A stretch of DNA of 64,000 nucleotides from Aridibaculum aurantiacum (lineage in GTDB: Bacteria > Bacteroidota > Bacteroidia > Chitinophagales > Chitinophagaceae), in assembly GCF_017355875.1 (NCBI RefSeq), contig NZ_JAFEWC010000001.1:1178001-1242000 (forward strand), given 5' to 3'. The stretch's first letter is position 1. Every line of letters begins with the position of its first letter. Below, piece by piece: positions 51,986 through 60,484 of the stretch. The notes below the pieces were generated by a model that worked only from the letters and a program-made list of their open reading frames with translations, was not told the origin of the DNA and did not search any database. A program made the translations under genes and the position numbers.

Positions 51986-52159
51986 TAAACTGCAGGTGTT
52001 ATAACTAATAAATTGTTTAGTGTACTGCATTTATTTATCTGTAACAAAAGGATTGATAATAAGTCTTAACCCAATGATGTTAATCCCGTTACATTAAGTT
52101 CATGTTGCAGCGGCATCTTCGCATTGTTAAGGTATAACGTTTATAGATTCTCATGTGCG

Positions 52160-52186
52160 CCCCTTGTTTCTACGAGGGGTTTTTTA
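52160..52186 (+). terminator. terminator of the phosphoesterase/GT/GH1 operon
   Basis: CCCCTTG pairs with CGAGGGG (52160-52166 and 52173-52179; one wobble), 6-base loop, followed by T6. Confidence 0.82.
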
Positions 52187-52215
52187 TTGAAGCTAGTTGA
52201 GCGTATAAATAAAAT

Positions 52216-52719
52216 TTAACCGTTACCCGGTGCCTTAGCTTTAGGAATACTCAAGCTGGTAAAATCTTCCTTCTGCATTTTTGCAAGCAGAACAATCTGC
52301 CCAACATGATAGCTGTAATGCGTAAGCTGGCGATGCAACGCTTCCAACACAGTATGTGGTTCTGAACGTATATAAACAGTTTTACCAAGATCATCTTCTG
52401 TTAATGCGCCAAGTGCATTGAAGACGGTCTGCCAGCCTGTTTTCCAAAAGTCCATTAAGTCTTGTTTGGATACATCCATTGCTTCAAATTCTGCATCACG
52501 TTTGCGCCATTCCTTTTCGCCATCTCCGGTAAGAATATTGGTAAACCGGCTCATGGCATTGCCATACATATGCTGAATGATGATGGCAATGCTATTGCTC
52601 TGACCAACTGGCCTGAAAAAGAAATGTTCTTCATCCAATTGCTGAAAAGCTTTTTCTGCAAGTGTCTTATATGTTTCAAAATATTTGGTAAGTGTAGGCA
52701 GTAGTTGAATTGCTTCCAT
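52216..52719 (-). CDS. DinB/YfiT-like protein (DUF1572)
   Basis: A 167-residue four-helix-bundle protein of the DinB superfamily. Metal ligands are visible as three histidines: one in IIIQHMYGN (about 49) and two in RQLTHYSYHVGQIV (about 134 and 138). DUF1572 members occur widely in Bacillota and Bacteroidota and may act as thiol transferases or stress enzymes; no function is proven here. Convergent with the GH1 operon. Confidence 0.87.
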   Translation of the reverse strand: MEAIQLLPTLTKYFETYKTLAEKAFQQLDEEHFFFRPVGQSNSIAIIIQHMYGNAMSRFTNILTGDGEKEWRKRDAEFEAMDVSKQDLMDFWKTGWQTVFNALGALTEDDLGKTVYIRSEPHTVLEALHRQLTHYSYHVGQIVLLAKMQKEDFTSLSIPKAKAPGNG

Positions 52720-52789
52720 GTTTGGATTTTAAGGTAATACTTACATGATCTTCATTGAAAATAAAGGACCCTTGCCTGCAGTTTGGTGA

Positions 52790-54808
52790 TTATTCAGCTG
52801 GTAATAAAATTTTGAAAGTAGCACCTTCGCCAGGCGCACTTTCTGCCCATATATAGCCGCCATGATTCTCTGCTACTTTTTTAGCTATAGATAATCCTAC
52901 ACCAGTGCCTTTGTATTCAGCATTGCCATGAAGGCGTGTAAAAACGTTGAAGATCTTTTCAGCATTCTCCTGCTCAAAGCCAATACCATTATCCTTCACA
53001 ATAACCTGGTAGAACTGCTTGCTGCTGTCCTCTTTCCTGATGATGGGTAAATTCATTACCTGCGCAGGCATTGCTGAAATATGAAGTTCAGGTTTGGTAG
53101 CAGGTTTAGAATATTTAAGCGCATTGCCCAGCAGGTTTTCAAACAGTTGCTGTATCTGCCTTTTGTGTCCTTTTATAGAAGGCAGCTGATCTATTTTGAT
53201 GATAGCGCCTTTTTCTTCTATCTCGAGCTCAAGGTCCTCCAGTACGTTCTGTACATTCTCGTTCAGATCTACCAGTTCAACTGCTGAAACACCTCGACTG
53301 ATGTGCGAGTAGGTAAGCAGGTCCTCAATCAATGTATTCATGCGCCGTGCAGCCTGTTGTATACGTTCGAGTAAATGAGATTGATCTTTTGTTAGTGTCT
53401 CTTTTAACTGGTTCTCTAGCCGGTCTGTAAAAAAGCGGATCTTTCGGATAGGCTCTTTCATGTCGTGGCTTGCTGCATATGCAAACTCTTCCAGGTCAGC
53501 ATTTGATCGCTTTAGTTCATTATTCAGGTGTTCCAGTTCCAGTGTTCTTTCCAGCACTTTTTCCTGCAGCCTTGCTTCGTTTTCTTCCAGTTGTTTCTGG
53601 TGAAGCATCTGTGCAGTTACATCTTGAATAATCCCAAGTATCAGGTAGGGTTTCCCTTCTTCGTTGAACATGGTTTTTCCAAAAGAACGCATGTGGCGAA
53701 TAATGCCAGTGGTAGGATGTACAATCCTGTACGTTACATCGTGCCGGCTGGCAGCTTCTGATTGTAAAGTGGAAGCAATGACCTTGTCCACTCTTGGCCG
53801 ATCTTCAGGGTGAATAGCATTAAAGCCTTCTTCTCTGCTGTAGCCTTGTTTATCGTGCCCAAACCATTCATTTACTTTTTGCGAACTGGTAGCTAGATTA
53901 TTCACCAGGTCCAGGCGAAAAGTTCCGAGATCCGCGATGTCAATGGCTAATTGTAATTCTTCACTGGTTTCAGCCACAGTCTGCCGGGCTTTTACCTGCT
54001 GCGTTACATCGTGACCAACACTTATAACTCCGCTAGCCCTTCCTGTTCCACCGTTTTCATAATACGGTTTGTAAACGAAATCAAAATACAAAACCTCTTC
54101 TACGCCATTCCTGATAAGCTTTATAGGATATTCATGTGCATAGAAAGGATTACCAGTAACAACTACTTCATCCAGCAATTGCGTAAAACCTTGTTCAGCA
54201 AGTTCAGGAAGAGCGGTTGTCAAAGGTTTGCCTATTACATCAGATGTTTTTCCCCAAACCTCCAGTAGACTATCATTTGCTAATTCAATGATATAGTCGT
54301 GGCCACTTACATAGCCAATGATCACAGGCGCCGTCATGAAGAAATGATAGGCTTTTTCTATGCCTTTGCCGGCTTCTACTTTTTGCTCTGCTACTATTTG
54401 TTCCGTTATGTCTACTGTGGTATGTATGATATATTCAACCTCTCCAGTATCGCCAGTCACAGGAGAGTTCCTGATCTTCCAATACTGTTCTTTAGTTCCA
54501 TTAAGACCGGGTATATCATAACGCTGTACAGGTATATCGTGAGCAGAGCCGGTAGCCATTACTTGTTTGAAAGAGGCCTGTAGTTTATCCTCACCATTTA
54601 CTGGATTAGAAGGGAATACTTCAAAAAGAGAATTGCCTACCAATGCTTCTTTTGAGATGCCTGTTTGTTGAGAATATTCATCGCTGGAGGCAATAATGGT
54701 AAATTGAAACGCCGAGGTTTTTATTAAGATGCTACTGCCCGGCATTGCATTGAACAACCTCGCATACACTAATTCGTTACCTGCAGTTGCAGAATACATA
54801 TCGTTCAT
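52790..54808 (-). CDS. multi-PAS sensor histidine kinase, cytoplasmic
   Basis: A 672-residue kinase without membrane helices. Three PAS-type domains are at about 20-140, 150-275 and 285-400 (the third with a PAC end LILGIIQDVTAQ). A coiled coil (403-440) leads to the HisKA domain with phospho-accepting H448 (AASHDMKEP). The HATPase domain (about 550-672) has N box LLGNALKY, G1 KDNGIGFEQ and G2 GTGVGLSIAKK. This is the phytochrome-like HWE/HPK class often coupled to a separate response regulator, which is not nearby. The signal sensed by the PAS domains is not known. Confidence 0.94.
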   Translation of the reverse strand: MNDMYSATAGNELVYARLFNAMPGSSILIKTSAFQFTIIASSDEYSQQTGISKEALVGNSLFEVFPSNPVNGEDKLQASFKQVMATGSAHDIPVQRYDIPGLNGTKEQYWKIRNSPVTGDTGEVEYIIHTTVDITEQIVAEQKVEAGKGIEKAYHFFMTAPVIIGYVSGHDYIIELANDSLLEVWGKTSDVIGKPLTTALPELAEQGFTQLLDEVVVTGNPFYAHEYPIKLIRNGVEEVLYFDFVYKPYYENGGTGRASGVISVGHDVTQQVKARQTVAETSEELQLAIDIADLGTFRLDLVNNLATSSQKVNEWFGHDKQGYSREEGFNAIHPEDRPRVDKVIASTLQSEAASRHDVTYRIVHPTTGIIRHMRSFGKTMFNEEGKPYLILGIIQDVTAQMLHQKQLEENEARLQEKVLERTLELEHLNNELKRSNADLEEFAYAASHDMKEPIRKIRFFTDRLENQLKETLTKDQSHLLERIQQAARRMNTLIEDLLTYSHISRGVSAVELVDLNENVQNVLEDLELEIEEKGAIIKIDQLPSIKGHKRQIQQLFENLLGNALKYSKPATKPELHISAMPAQVMNLPIIRKEDSSKQFYQVIVKDNGIGFEQENAEKIFNVFTRLHGNAEYKGTGVGLSIAKKVAENHGGYIWAESAPGEGATFKILLPAE

Positions 54809-54954
54809 AAAGATGGATGATGAAGATAGTATGTTTTTTTATTCAACAACTTCCTGCAATTGCACTTCTTCAGCTATAGCAATTGTATGCTTTGTAATTT
54901 ATCTTTTTCGCAGGGATAGATAGATTGGCCCAGGATAGCTATAGATCCATCCGA

Positions 54955-54986
54955 TATAAAAAAAGCAGCCTTGCTACAGGCTGCTT
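54955..54986 (-). terminator. terminator of the SRPBCC-VOC operon
   Basis: On the - strand AGCAGCCT and AGGCTGCT (54985-54978 and 54971-54964, 6-base loop) are followed by T7. Confidence 0.88.
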
Positions 54987-55009
54987 ATTAAAATTTTGTG
55001 ATGTAGAAC

Positions 55010-55450
55010 TTACGGCTTTTCACTGCAATTGAACATCCAGTTAATGCCAAACTTATCGGTACAACTTCCATAGTAATCTCCCCAGAACATATCCTGCAAT
55101 TCCTGCGTCACTTTTCCTCCTTCGGAAAGCTTATCAAACAAACGTTTGGTTTCTTCCCTCGTATCTGGTTGAAGATTTATGTGAACATTATTTCCTGCCG
55201 CCAGTGTAAACCCCATAGATGCAGGTGCATCGGTTCCCATCAATTTATGTCCGTCAAGTATCGGCAGCTCTACATGCATTACCAGGTCCAGTTCAGCCTC
55301 CGGTAGTGGAGGTAATTCGTCTGATGGAGGAATATCACGAAAGCGGTAAATGCCGGTGCCGGAATATTCGCCACCAAAAACCGACTTGTAGAAAGTGAAA
55401 GCTTCCTCTGTTTTGTTTGCAAAATTGAGATAGGTACTAACGCTTGCCAT
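55010..55450 (-). CDS. VOC family protein (PhnB-like)
   Basis: A 146-residue glyoxalase/bleomycin-resistance-fold protein of the PhnB subgroup. The two beta-alpha-beta-beta-beta modules are recognisable: YLNFANKTEEAFTFYKSVFGGE at the start and DTREETKRLFDKLSEGGKVTQEL followed by WGDYYGSCTDKFGINWMFNC at the end. The latter segment is diagnostic. The biochemical activity is unknown. It starts 17 bases after the stop of the SRPBCC gene, hence co-transcribed. Confidence 0.92.
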   Translation of the reverse strand: MASVSTYLNFANKTEEAFTFYKSVFGGEYSGTGIYRFRDIPPSDELPPLPEAELDLVMHVELPILDGHKLMGTDAPASMGFTLAAGNNVHINLQPDTREETKRLFDKLSEGGKVTQELQDMFWGDYYGSCTDKFGINWMFNCSEKP

Positions 55451-55467
55451 AGCAATTGTTTTAGGTT

Positions 55468-56346
55468 TTATCCTTCACAAATGGTTTTCAAAATGTTTAA
55501 TGCCTTTGGCCAGGTATCTTGAAAATACTGCTTGAATTCTTCATTAGAATCCATTTCTATAGAGAGTAAAGTTTTGCCGTCCTGCTCGGTAAAGGAATAA
55601 TTCTCTAATGCGCCTGCCCATGACTCTACTTCTGGTCCACTGATTATTTCCTGTTCGCCCTGCAGTATTCCCAGGTGTTCTATTGATACAAATGAATTAG
55701 GTATATTTTCTTTTATGCGACTAACCATGCCGCCCTTATTTCCTTGCTCGTCTGTTCCTATAAAGAGGATCTTAGAACCTTTCTCCCACGACCCTTGAAA
55801 GCATGAAGAAGGATTGAATGCAGCTGTCCACGTCTGGTAGTGTTGTTCATCGAGCATGGTAGCATAAACTTTCTCTACAGGTGCATCAATGGTGGCTTCA
55901 AAAGTTAGTTTTTCACCCTTAGGTGGCGCCTCTATATACTTCTTAAAATTGTTGAGTATAGCTTGCCAACCTGCACTTTGAATATCTATAGGGTGAGTGG
56001 GTTCTGGCTCAAAAGTTTCTACTACATGAGTGGTGTCGCCTTCCTGGGTGAAAGTTATGTTCACCATCCTGCCATCATCTAATCGCATTTCTATAGTAGA
56101 ATGTTCTTCTACTTTGGTGTATGATCCGGCAAAGTCAAAACCAAAACTTCCATCTTTAGCCTCCATGCGGGTAGTGAATTTACCTCCGGGCTGCAGGTCG
56201 TTTTCGGCTCGCGGACTATGCCATTCGTCTGTGGCAAAATACCAATTGACTATGTGTTTGGCATCTGTAAAGTATAGCCAGGCTTTTTCTATTGGAGCAT
56301 TGACACTAACCTCTACGGTAATTGTAGCGTTTTCTGTAGCAATCAT
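55468..56346 (-). CDS. tandem SRPBCC (AHSA1-like) domain protein
   Basis: A 292-residue protein containing two SRPBCC domains in series. The first (about 6-138) has VEVSVNAPIEKAWLYFTD, WYFATDEWHSP and GWQAILNNFKKYIE; the second (about 146-290) has FEATIDAPVEKVYATMLDEQHYQTWTAAFNPSS. Each is a complete AHSA1/activator-like fold; most relatives have a single domain. Two such domains could form an internal dimer. Function is not known. It is upstream of the VOC gene in one operon, a pairing common in Bacteroidota. Confidence 0.9.
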   Translation of the reverse strand: MIATENATITVEVSVNAPIEKAWLYFTDAKHIVNWYFATDEWHSPRAENDLQPGGKFTTRMEAKDGSFGFDFAGSYTKVEEHSTIEMRLDDGRMVNITFTQEGDTTHVVETFEPEPTHPIDIQSAGWQAILNNFKKYIEAPPKGEKLTFEATIDAPVEKVYATMLDEQHYQTWTAAFNPSSCFQGSWEKGSKILFIGTDEQGNKGGMVSRIKENIPNSFVSIEHLGILQGEQEIISGPEVESWAGALENYSFTEQDGKTLLSIEMDSNEEFKQYFQDTWPKALNILKTICEG

Positions 56347-56529
56347 AGTTTGTAGTTTTTTCTCCTACAAACTTAGAGCAGTTGATACAGAATATCAATG
56401 TGCAAAAGCGACAGTTTTTGAGGCCATTTGCGACAAGTTTGAAAAGTTTCATTACACTGCCACAATCATCTTTATAAGAGCAAGTAGTAGAAGGTACAAT
56501 GGTAAAATCTTTTGCTTTACACGATAAGA

Positions 56530-57564
56530 TTATATATGCTCATCCACTTTCACCACCACCTTACCCATTGTTTCACCTTTTTGGAAAAGCCTGATCGCAT
56601 CATGCATTTCATTGAAAGAGAAAATATGACCCACATGCTGTGGCCTTAGTTGAAGCGCCTGTAGTTCAGCCAGCATATCCAGCATCAGGTCTGTTTGCTC
56701 GTACAGGAAGATCAGGTTGAAACCCATGAGCGATTTATTCTGCGAAGGCAAACGCAGGGGATCAATTTTAGGCCGTCGCAAAAACTTCCAGATAAGCTTT
56801 GGGTAGTTAGGAGAAGCCGTATGGCTGGTAAAACTTGCACTGCCGTATGCTACCATTCTGCCCATAGGAGCCATAGCATCCCAGCTTGCGCGTAGTATGT
56901 CGCCACCTATACATTCCATAACCAGCTGAAGCGGCCGGTTGTTGAGTGCATCCTGTAATTTGGCTGCGAAATTTTTATCCCGCACGATCACATCATCATA
57001 GCCTTCTTCATTCAGTAAAAAATCAACTTTACGTGCTGAACCGACAGTGCCTATAGTGTACGCACCTATTTTTTTACAAATGCGATTGGCCATGATGCCT
57101 ACACCGCCGGCAGCGCTATGAATAAGCACGTTCATGCCCGGCTGCAGGTTGCCGAGTTTGGTGAGAGCATAATATGCAGTTAGTCCTTGCACAAGAAATC
57201 CTGCACCTTCTTCAAAGCTCCAATCTCCCGGTAAGGGTATCACATATCGTTGATTGATATTGATGTGAGAAACATAGCCTCCAAACTTGGTAGCACCCAT
57301 CACACGGTCACCTACTTTCAAATTGTGCACGCCATTGCCTATGGAAATGATTTCACCAGCAAATTCTAACCCGGGTATAAAAGAACCTGGAGGTGTGGCA
57401 CTATACAAACCTTGCATGGCAAAGATGTCAGCAAAGTTCAACCCGATGGCTTTTACCTGCACGCATACTTCACCTGCTTTTGGTTGCTCCAATGCCTCTG
57501 TTACCAGTTGCAGGTTTTTAATTGATCCTGCCTTGGGCATCCTGTACACCTTTCGTTGTTGCAT
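56530..57564 (-). CDS. zinc-type alcohol dehydrogenase / quinone oxidoreductase (MDR family)
   Basis: A 344-residue medium-chain reductase. The GroES-like N-terminal domain has GLNFADIFAMQGLY and GLEFAGEI; the Rossmann domain has VLIHSAAGGVGIMANRICK, binding NADPH. No zinc-ligand cysteine set is visible, so it belongs with the non-zinc quinone oxidoreductases (QOR/VAT-1 subgroup), which reduce quinones or enones. It is divergent from the Crp/Fnr-like gene; the intergenic palindrome could regulate both. Confidence 0.92.
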   Translation of the reverse strand: MQQRKVYRMPKAGSIKNLQLVTEALEQPKAGEVCVQVKAIGLNFADIFAMQGLYSATPPGSFIPGLEFAGEIISIGNGVHNLKVGDRVMGATKFGGYVSHININQRYVIPLPGDWSFEEGAGFLVQGLTAYYALTKLGNLQPGMNVLIHSAAGGVGIMANRICKKIGAYTIGTVGSARKVDFLLNEEGYDDVIVRDKNFAAKLQDALNNRPLQLVMECIGGDILRASWDAMAPMGRMVAYGSASFTSHTASPNYPKLIWKFLRRPKIDPLRLPSQNKSLMGFNLIFLYEQTDLMLDMLAELQALQLRPQHVGHIFSFNEMHDAIRLFQKGETMGKVVVKVDEHI

Positions 57565-57621
57565 AGTTGGTTGAAGTTATCCTGTACCTAATAAGCAGCA
57601 AGGTAAAAGATGTTTTACAAC

Positions 57622-57650
57622 TTGTATTTAATGCAGCTCTTCTACTTTTG
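57622..57650 (+). promoter_or_regulatory. promoter of the Crp/Fnr-like gene
   Basis: TTG at 57622-57624 and TACTTTTG at 57643-57650 fit the -33/-7 elements with an 18-base spacer. Transcription would start near 57657, just before the 14-bp palindrome. Confidence 0.55.
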
Positions 57651-57664
57651 GCAGGTTTTATTTT

Positions 57665-57678
57665 GTAATGCGCATTAC
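57665..57678. promoter_or_regulatory. perfect 14-bp palindrome, candidate operator
   Basis: GTAATGCGCATTAC is fully self-complementary. It lies just downstream of the promoter at 57622-57650 and upstream of the Crp/Fnr coding region, a position where a bound dimer would repress. Autoregulation is inference. Confidence 0.5.
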
Positions 57679-57716
57679 CAGATTAGCTGTTAACTTTCAT
57701 CAACAATACTATCATC

Positions 57717-58280
57717 ATCGACCAGTTATCAAAGCACATTAAGACCTACTACCAGCTCAGCGAAGCTGCTGAACAGGCATTGTACCATAATCTTGAACAA
57801 GTTGTTTTATCTAAACATGAACACCTTGTAAAGGAAGGGAAGACGTGCAGGCATCTTTATTTTCTACAGCATGGAGCATTGCGGGGCTACTACAACATTG
57901 ATGGTAAAGACACTACTTATTGGTTTGCATTTGAAAATGATTTTGCTACTTCATTTCACAGCTTTACTACGCAGCAGCCTGCAATAGAAAATATCCAGCT
58001 GCTGGAAGGAAGTGTGCTTTGGGCAATATCAAAAGACAACCTTACAAAGCTCCTTGAGCAATACCATGAGATAGAAAGATTGGTGAGGATCGTTTATGAA
58101 AAGTATTACCTGCGGCTGGAAGAGCGATTTGTAAATGCACAATTCAAAACAGCAACTGAAAGATACCAGGAGATGCTTTTAGCCACTCCTCATATAGTGG
58201 AGCGTGTACCGCTTGGGCACATAGCTTCCTATCTAGGTATCAGCCAGGAAACGCTTAGCCGTATACGCAGCAGGCTTTAA
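57717..58280 (+). CDS. Crp/Fnr family transcriptional regulator (non-canonical start)
   Basis: A cyclic-nucleotide-binding-fold regulator. The sensory domain has [23 protein letters not shown] and [14 protein letters not shown]; the C-terminal HTH is [22 protein letters not shown]. The family N-terminus ([20 protein letters not shown]) is encoded upstream of the first ordinary start, a TTG at 57780, yet no ATG, GTG or TTG lies in frame between that part and the stop at 57684. I therefore place the start tentatively at an ATC (57717); a CTG at 57687 is the alternative. The ligand-binding Arg-Ser pair of Crp is absent, as usual in this Bacteroidota subgroup. Confidence 0.8.
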   Translation: MDQLSKHIKTYYQLSEAAEQALYHNLEQVVLSKHEHLVKEGKTCRHLYFLQHGALRGYYNIDGKDTTYWFAFENDFATSFHSFTTQQPAIENIQLLEGSVLWAISKDNLTKLLEQYHEIERLVRIVYEKYYLRLEERFVNAQFKTATERYQEMLLATPHIVERVPLGHIASYLGISQETLSRIRSRL

Positions 58281-58363
58281 CAATTGGAAATCTTGTTTTT
58301 GATATTTGTCAAAAATTGCAGGCAAGGCGAGCCATAGGTTTGTTCTACAAAACAAAAACTACT

Positions 58364-58828
58364 ATGGAACAAAAGCACAACTTCAAACCTTCTGCAGCAT
58401 TTATTGGCGCCTCATGGGCAGCATTACTTATTGGCGTTACAGCTTATCTCATAGGGTTATGGAACGCCGAAATGGAATTAAATGAGAAAGGTTACTACTT
58501 CACTGTTTTAATGTTCGGATTGTTCTCAGCCATATCCGTTCAGAAATCTATCCGCGACCAAATGGAAGGTATACCCGTAACCAACCTGTACTATGGCATT
58601 TCATGGTTTACCACCATCTTATCCGTTGTTTTACTTACTGTAGGATTATGGAACGCTGACCTGTTGCGCAGCGAGAAAGGGTTCTATGCTATGTCTTTTG
58701 TGCTGAGTTTATTTGCATCTATTGCTGTGCAGAAAAATACCCGCGACATGCGCATAGCTGAACTTGATGATAGTTTCAAAAGCCAGCCTTTCGTGCATCA
58801 TCACCACGATGGTTCCAGGCATGAGTAG
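58364..58828 (+). CDS. YiaA/YiaB family inner membrane protein
   Basis: A 154-residue protein with four membrane helices arranged as two homologous halves. The repeat is evident: [22 protein letters not shown]...[24 protein letters not shown] and [22 protein letters not shown]...[24 protein letters not shown]. The C-terminal tail is His-rich (VHHHHDGS). Function of YiaA/YiaB is unknown. ATG 58364 is preferred over an upstream one at 58316. It lies 83 bases after the Crp/Fnr gene on the same strand. Confidence 0.9.
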   Translation: MEQKHNFKPSAAFIGASWAALLIGVTAYLIGLWNAEMELNEKGYYFTVLMFGLFSAISVQKSIRDQMEGIPVTNLYYGISWFTTILSVVLLTVGLWNADLLRSEKGFYAMSFVLSLFASIAVQKNTRDMRIAELDDSFKSQPFVHHHHDGSRHE

Positions 58829-58920
58829 AATATGCTTTGCCATTTATATAAAGCAATAATATGTTGGTCATGCATGTGTCAGCTAATCATTAAAGTGTTA
58901 CTTTTTCACAAACACGTACT

Positions 58921-59823
58921 ATGCTATCACCAACATCTTCCAGGTTTGCCTGTTTTGGAGAAGTACTATGGGATGTACTTCCTTCAGGGCCACAACCTGG
59001 TGGCGCACCAATGAATGTAGCTTATCATCTTCGGAAATTAGGACATGAGCCGGCACTTGTAACCAAAGTAGGCGTGGATGAATATGGTGATCAACTAAAG
59101 GAAGTACTATCAGGCAGTGGCCTTGTACTGGATTACCTACAGCAAGATCCTACCTATCATACAGGACTAGTATATGCTGATGTAAACGATAAGCACGAGG
59201 TGGCTTACAATATTGTTATGCCTTCTGCCTGGGACTTTATTGATTTGCATGAAGCGTTGGTTGAATTGGTAAAACAAGCGAAGTATTTTATTTATGGCAG
59301 CCTTTCCTCGCGGAGTAGTGTATCAGCAAATACATTGCATCAATTGCTGGAAGTAGCTAATGTGAAAGTGCTTGACGTCAACCTGCGACCGCCACACTAC
59401 AATCAACCTACACTAGAGGGCTTACTTGAAAAAGCAGATATACTTAAGATGAACCTGGCAGAGCTTGAATTCGTGTCCGGTTGGTTTGGTAGTTACAATA
59501 CAATTGAAGACCAGGCGGCAGTCTTGCAAGAAAAGTTTACAATAGAAACGCTTATTGTAACACTTGGTGGCGATGGTGCATTTGTAACTAATAATGGTGC
59601 TACATACAGGCATAGCGGTTACAAAGTAGAAGTAACAGATACAATAGGAAGTGGCGATGCTTTTCTGGCCGGTTTTCTTTCGGAGATGGATAAAGGCGCT
59701 ACTGTAGAAAATGCATTAGCATTTGCATGTGGCATAGGAGCATTTATAGCTACGCAAAAAGGTGCCTGTCCAGGTTACGCGGTGTCGCAGGTATACCAGC
59801 TTCTCCAGTCATATAAGAATTAG
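58921..59823 (+). CDS. PfkB family carbohydrate kinase (fructokinase-like)
   Basis: A 300-residue ribokinase-fold kinase that phosphorylates a sugar with ATP. The N-terminal substrate site has FGEVLWDVLPSG and GGAPMNVAYHL (27-37). The anion hole and catalytic base are in DTIGSGDAF (240-248), with D246 as the base. These features are closest to bacterial fructokinases, but the sugar cannot be assigned with certainty. It ends 104 bases before the convergent tRNA genes. Confidence 0.9.
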   Translation: MLSPTSSRFACFGEVLWDVLPSGPQPGGAPMNVAYHLRKLGHEPALVTKVGVDEYGDQLKEVLSGSGLVLDYLQQDPTYHTGLVYADVNDKHEVAYNIVMPSAWDFIDLHEALVELVKQAKYFIYGSLSSRSSVSANTLHQLLEVANVKVLDVNLRPPHYNQPTLEGLLEKADILKMNLAELEFVSGWFGSYNTIEDQAAVLQEKFTIETLIVTLGGDGAFVTNNGATYRHSGYKVEVTDTIGSGDAFLAGFLSEMDKGATVENALAFACGIGAFIATQKGACPGYAVSQVYQLLQSYKN

Positions 59824-59927
59824 TGTTGCCAGAAAAACATTCTTGAATAGCAACTGGTATAAATATTTCTTCTCTAAAAATAGGGGAGAGGATATATGTA
59901 AGGTTACCAACGTGCAGAAATAAAAAA

Positions 59928-59949
59928 AGCAACTTACGTTGCTTTTTTT
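59928..59949. terminator. terminator following tRNA-Leu
   Basis: AGCAAC and GTTGCT (59928-59933 and 59938-59943), 4-base loop, with T-runs on both sides (T7 each), so it can terminate both the tRNA-Leu transcript and the kinase gene. Confidence 0.78.
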
Positions 59950-59953
59950 CTTG

Positions 59954-60039
59954 TACCCGGGAACGGAATCGAACCGTCACTCCGTTTAAGCGGAACAGGA
60001 TTTTAAGTCCTGCGTGTCTACCAGTTCCACCACCCGGGT
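59954..60039 (-). tRNA. tRNA-Leu (anticodon UAA)
   Basis: On the - strand the 86-base gene has acceptor arms ACCCGGG / CCCGGGT, discriminator A, D-loop TGGTAGAC, an anticodon stem-loop with CTTAAAA (UAA), a long class II variable arm and the T-loop GGTTCGATTCC. CCA is not encoded. Confidence 0.96.
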
Positions 60040-60045
60040 GTACCC

Positions 60046-60076
60046 AAAAAAAAACCCGCATCGAGCGGGCTTTTTT
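60046..60076 (-). terminator. terminator between tRNA-Gly and tRNA-Leu
   Basis: CCCGC and GCGGG (60055-60059 and 60065-60069), 5-base loop, with T9 on the - strand and T6 on the + strand. It lies 3 bases past the tRNA-Gly end. Confidence 0.75.
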
Positions 60077-60078
60077 AG

Positions 60079-60151
<73 letters not shown>

Positions 60152-60186
60152 ATTATTTGTAAGAACTTGTTTCGTTGTTGGGAGTG

Positions 60187-60217
60187 CAAAAATAGTATCT
60201 GAATGCTAACTACCAAA
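60187..60217 (-). promoter_or_regulatory. Bacteroidota-type promoter of the tRNA genes
   Basis: On the - strand TTTGG (60217-60213) and TATTTTTG (60194-60187) are separated by 18 bases, a near-consensus -33/-7 pair. The tRNA-Gly 5' end is 36 bases downstream. Confidence 0.72.
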
Positions 60218-60234
60218 TTTCTTTTCAACTTTTT

Positions 60235-60438
60235 TTATTTGTACTTCGGAGTGTACATAGTGCTTTCTGGAATCGCTACATCTGGCTTACCAGTATAACG
60301 CTTGTTGTACAGTTTGTAGCATCCACCAAGAATGAAAGCTACAAGACAAAATACTTGTATATAAAATAGGAACCTTGAAGACTTAACCCAGTTGTAGTTA
60401 AAATCTTTCTCTTTGTGCTCTTGTATTTCGTTTTCCAT
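60235..60438 (-). CDS. small single-pass membrane protein of unknown function
   Basis: A 67-residue protein with an acidic/basic N-terminus (MENEIQEHKEKDFNYNW), one membrane helix at about 23-42 (FLFYIQVFCLVAFILGGCYKLY) and a short basic tail. It is not recognised by family. The intact start, stop and separate position between tRNA and glycosyltransferase genes support it as real. The tRNA promoter lies beyond its stop. Confidence 0.6.
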   Translation of the reverse strand: MENEIQEHKEKDFNYNWVKSSRFLFYIQVFCLVAFILGGCYKLYNKRYTGKPDVAIPESTMYTPKYK

Positions 60439-60484
60439 ACGTTAAAAATTGCGTTGCAAAAATAAGGGAGTAGCATCAAAACTT

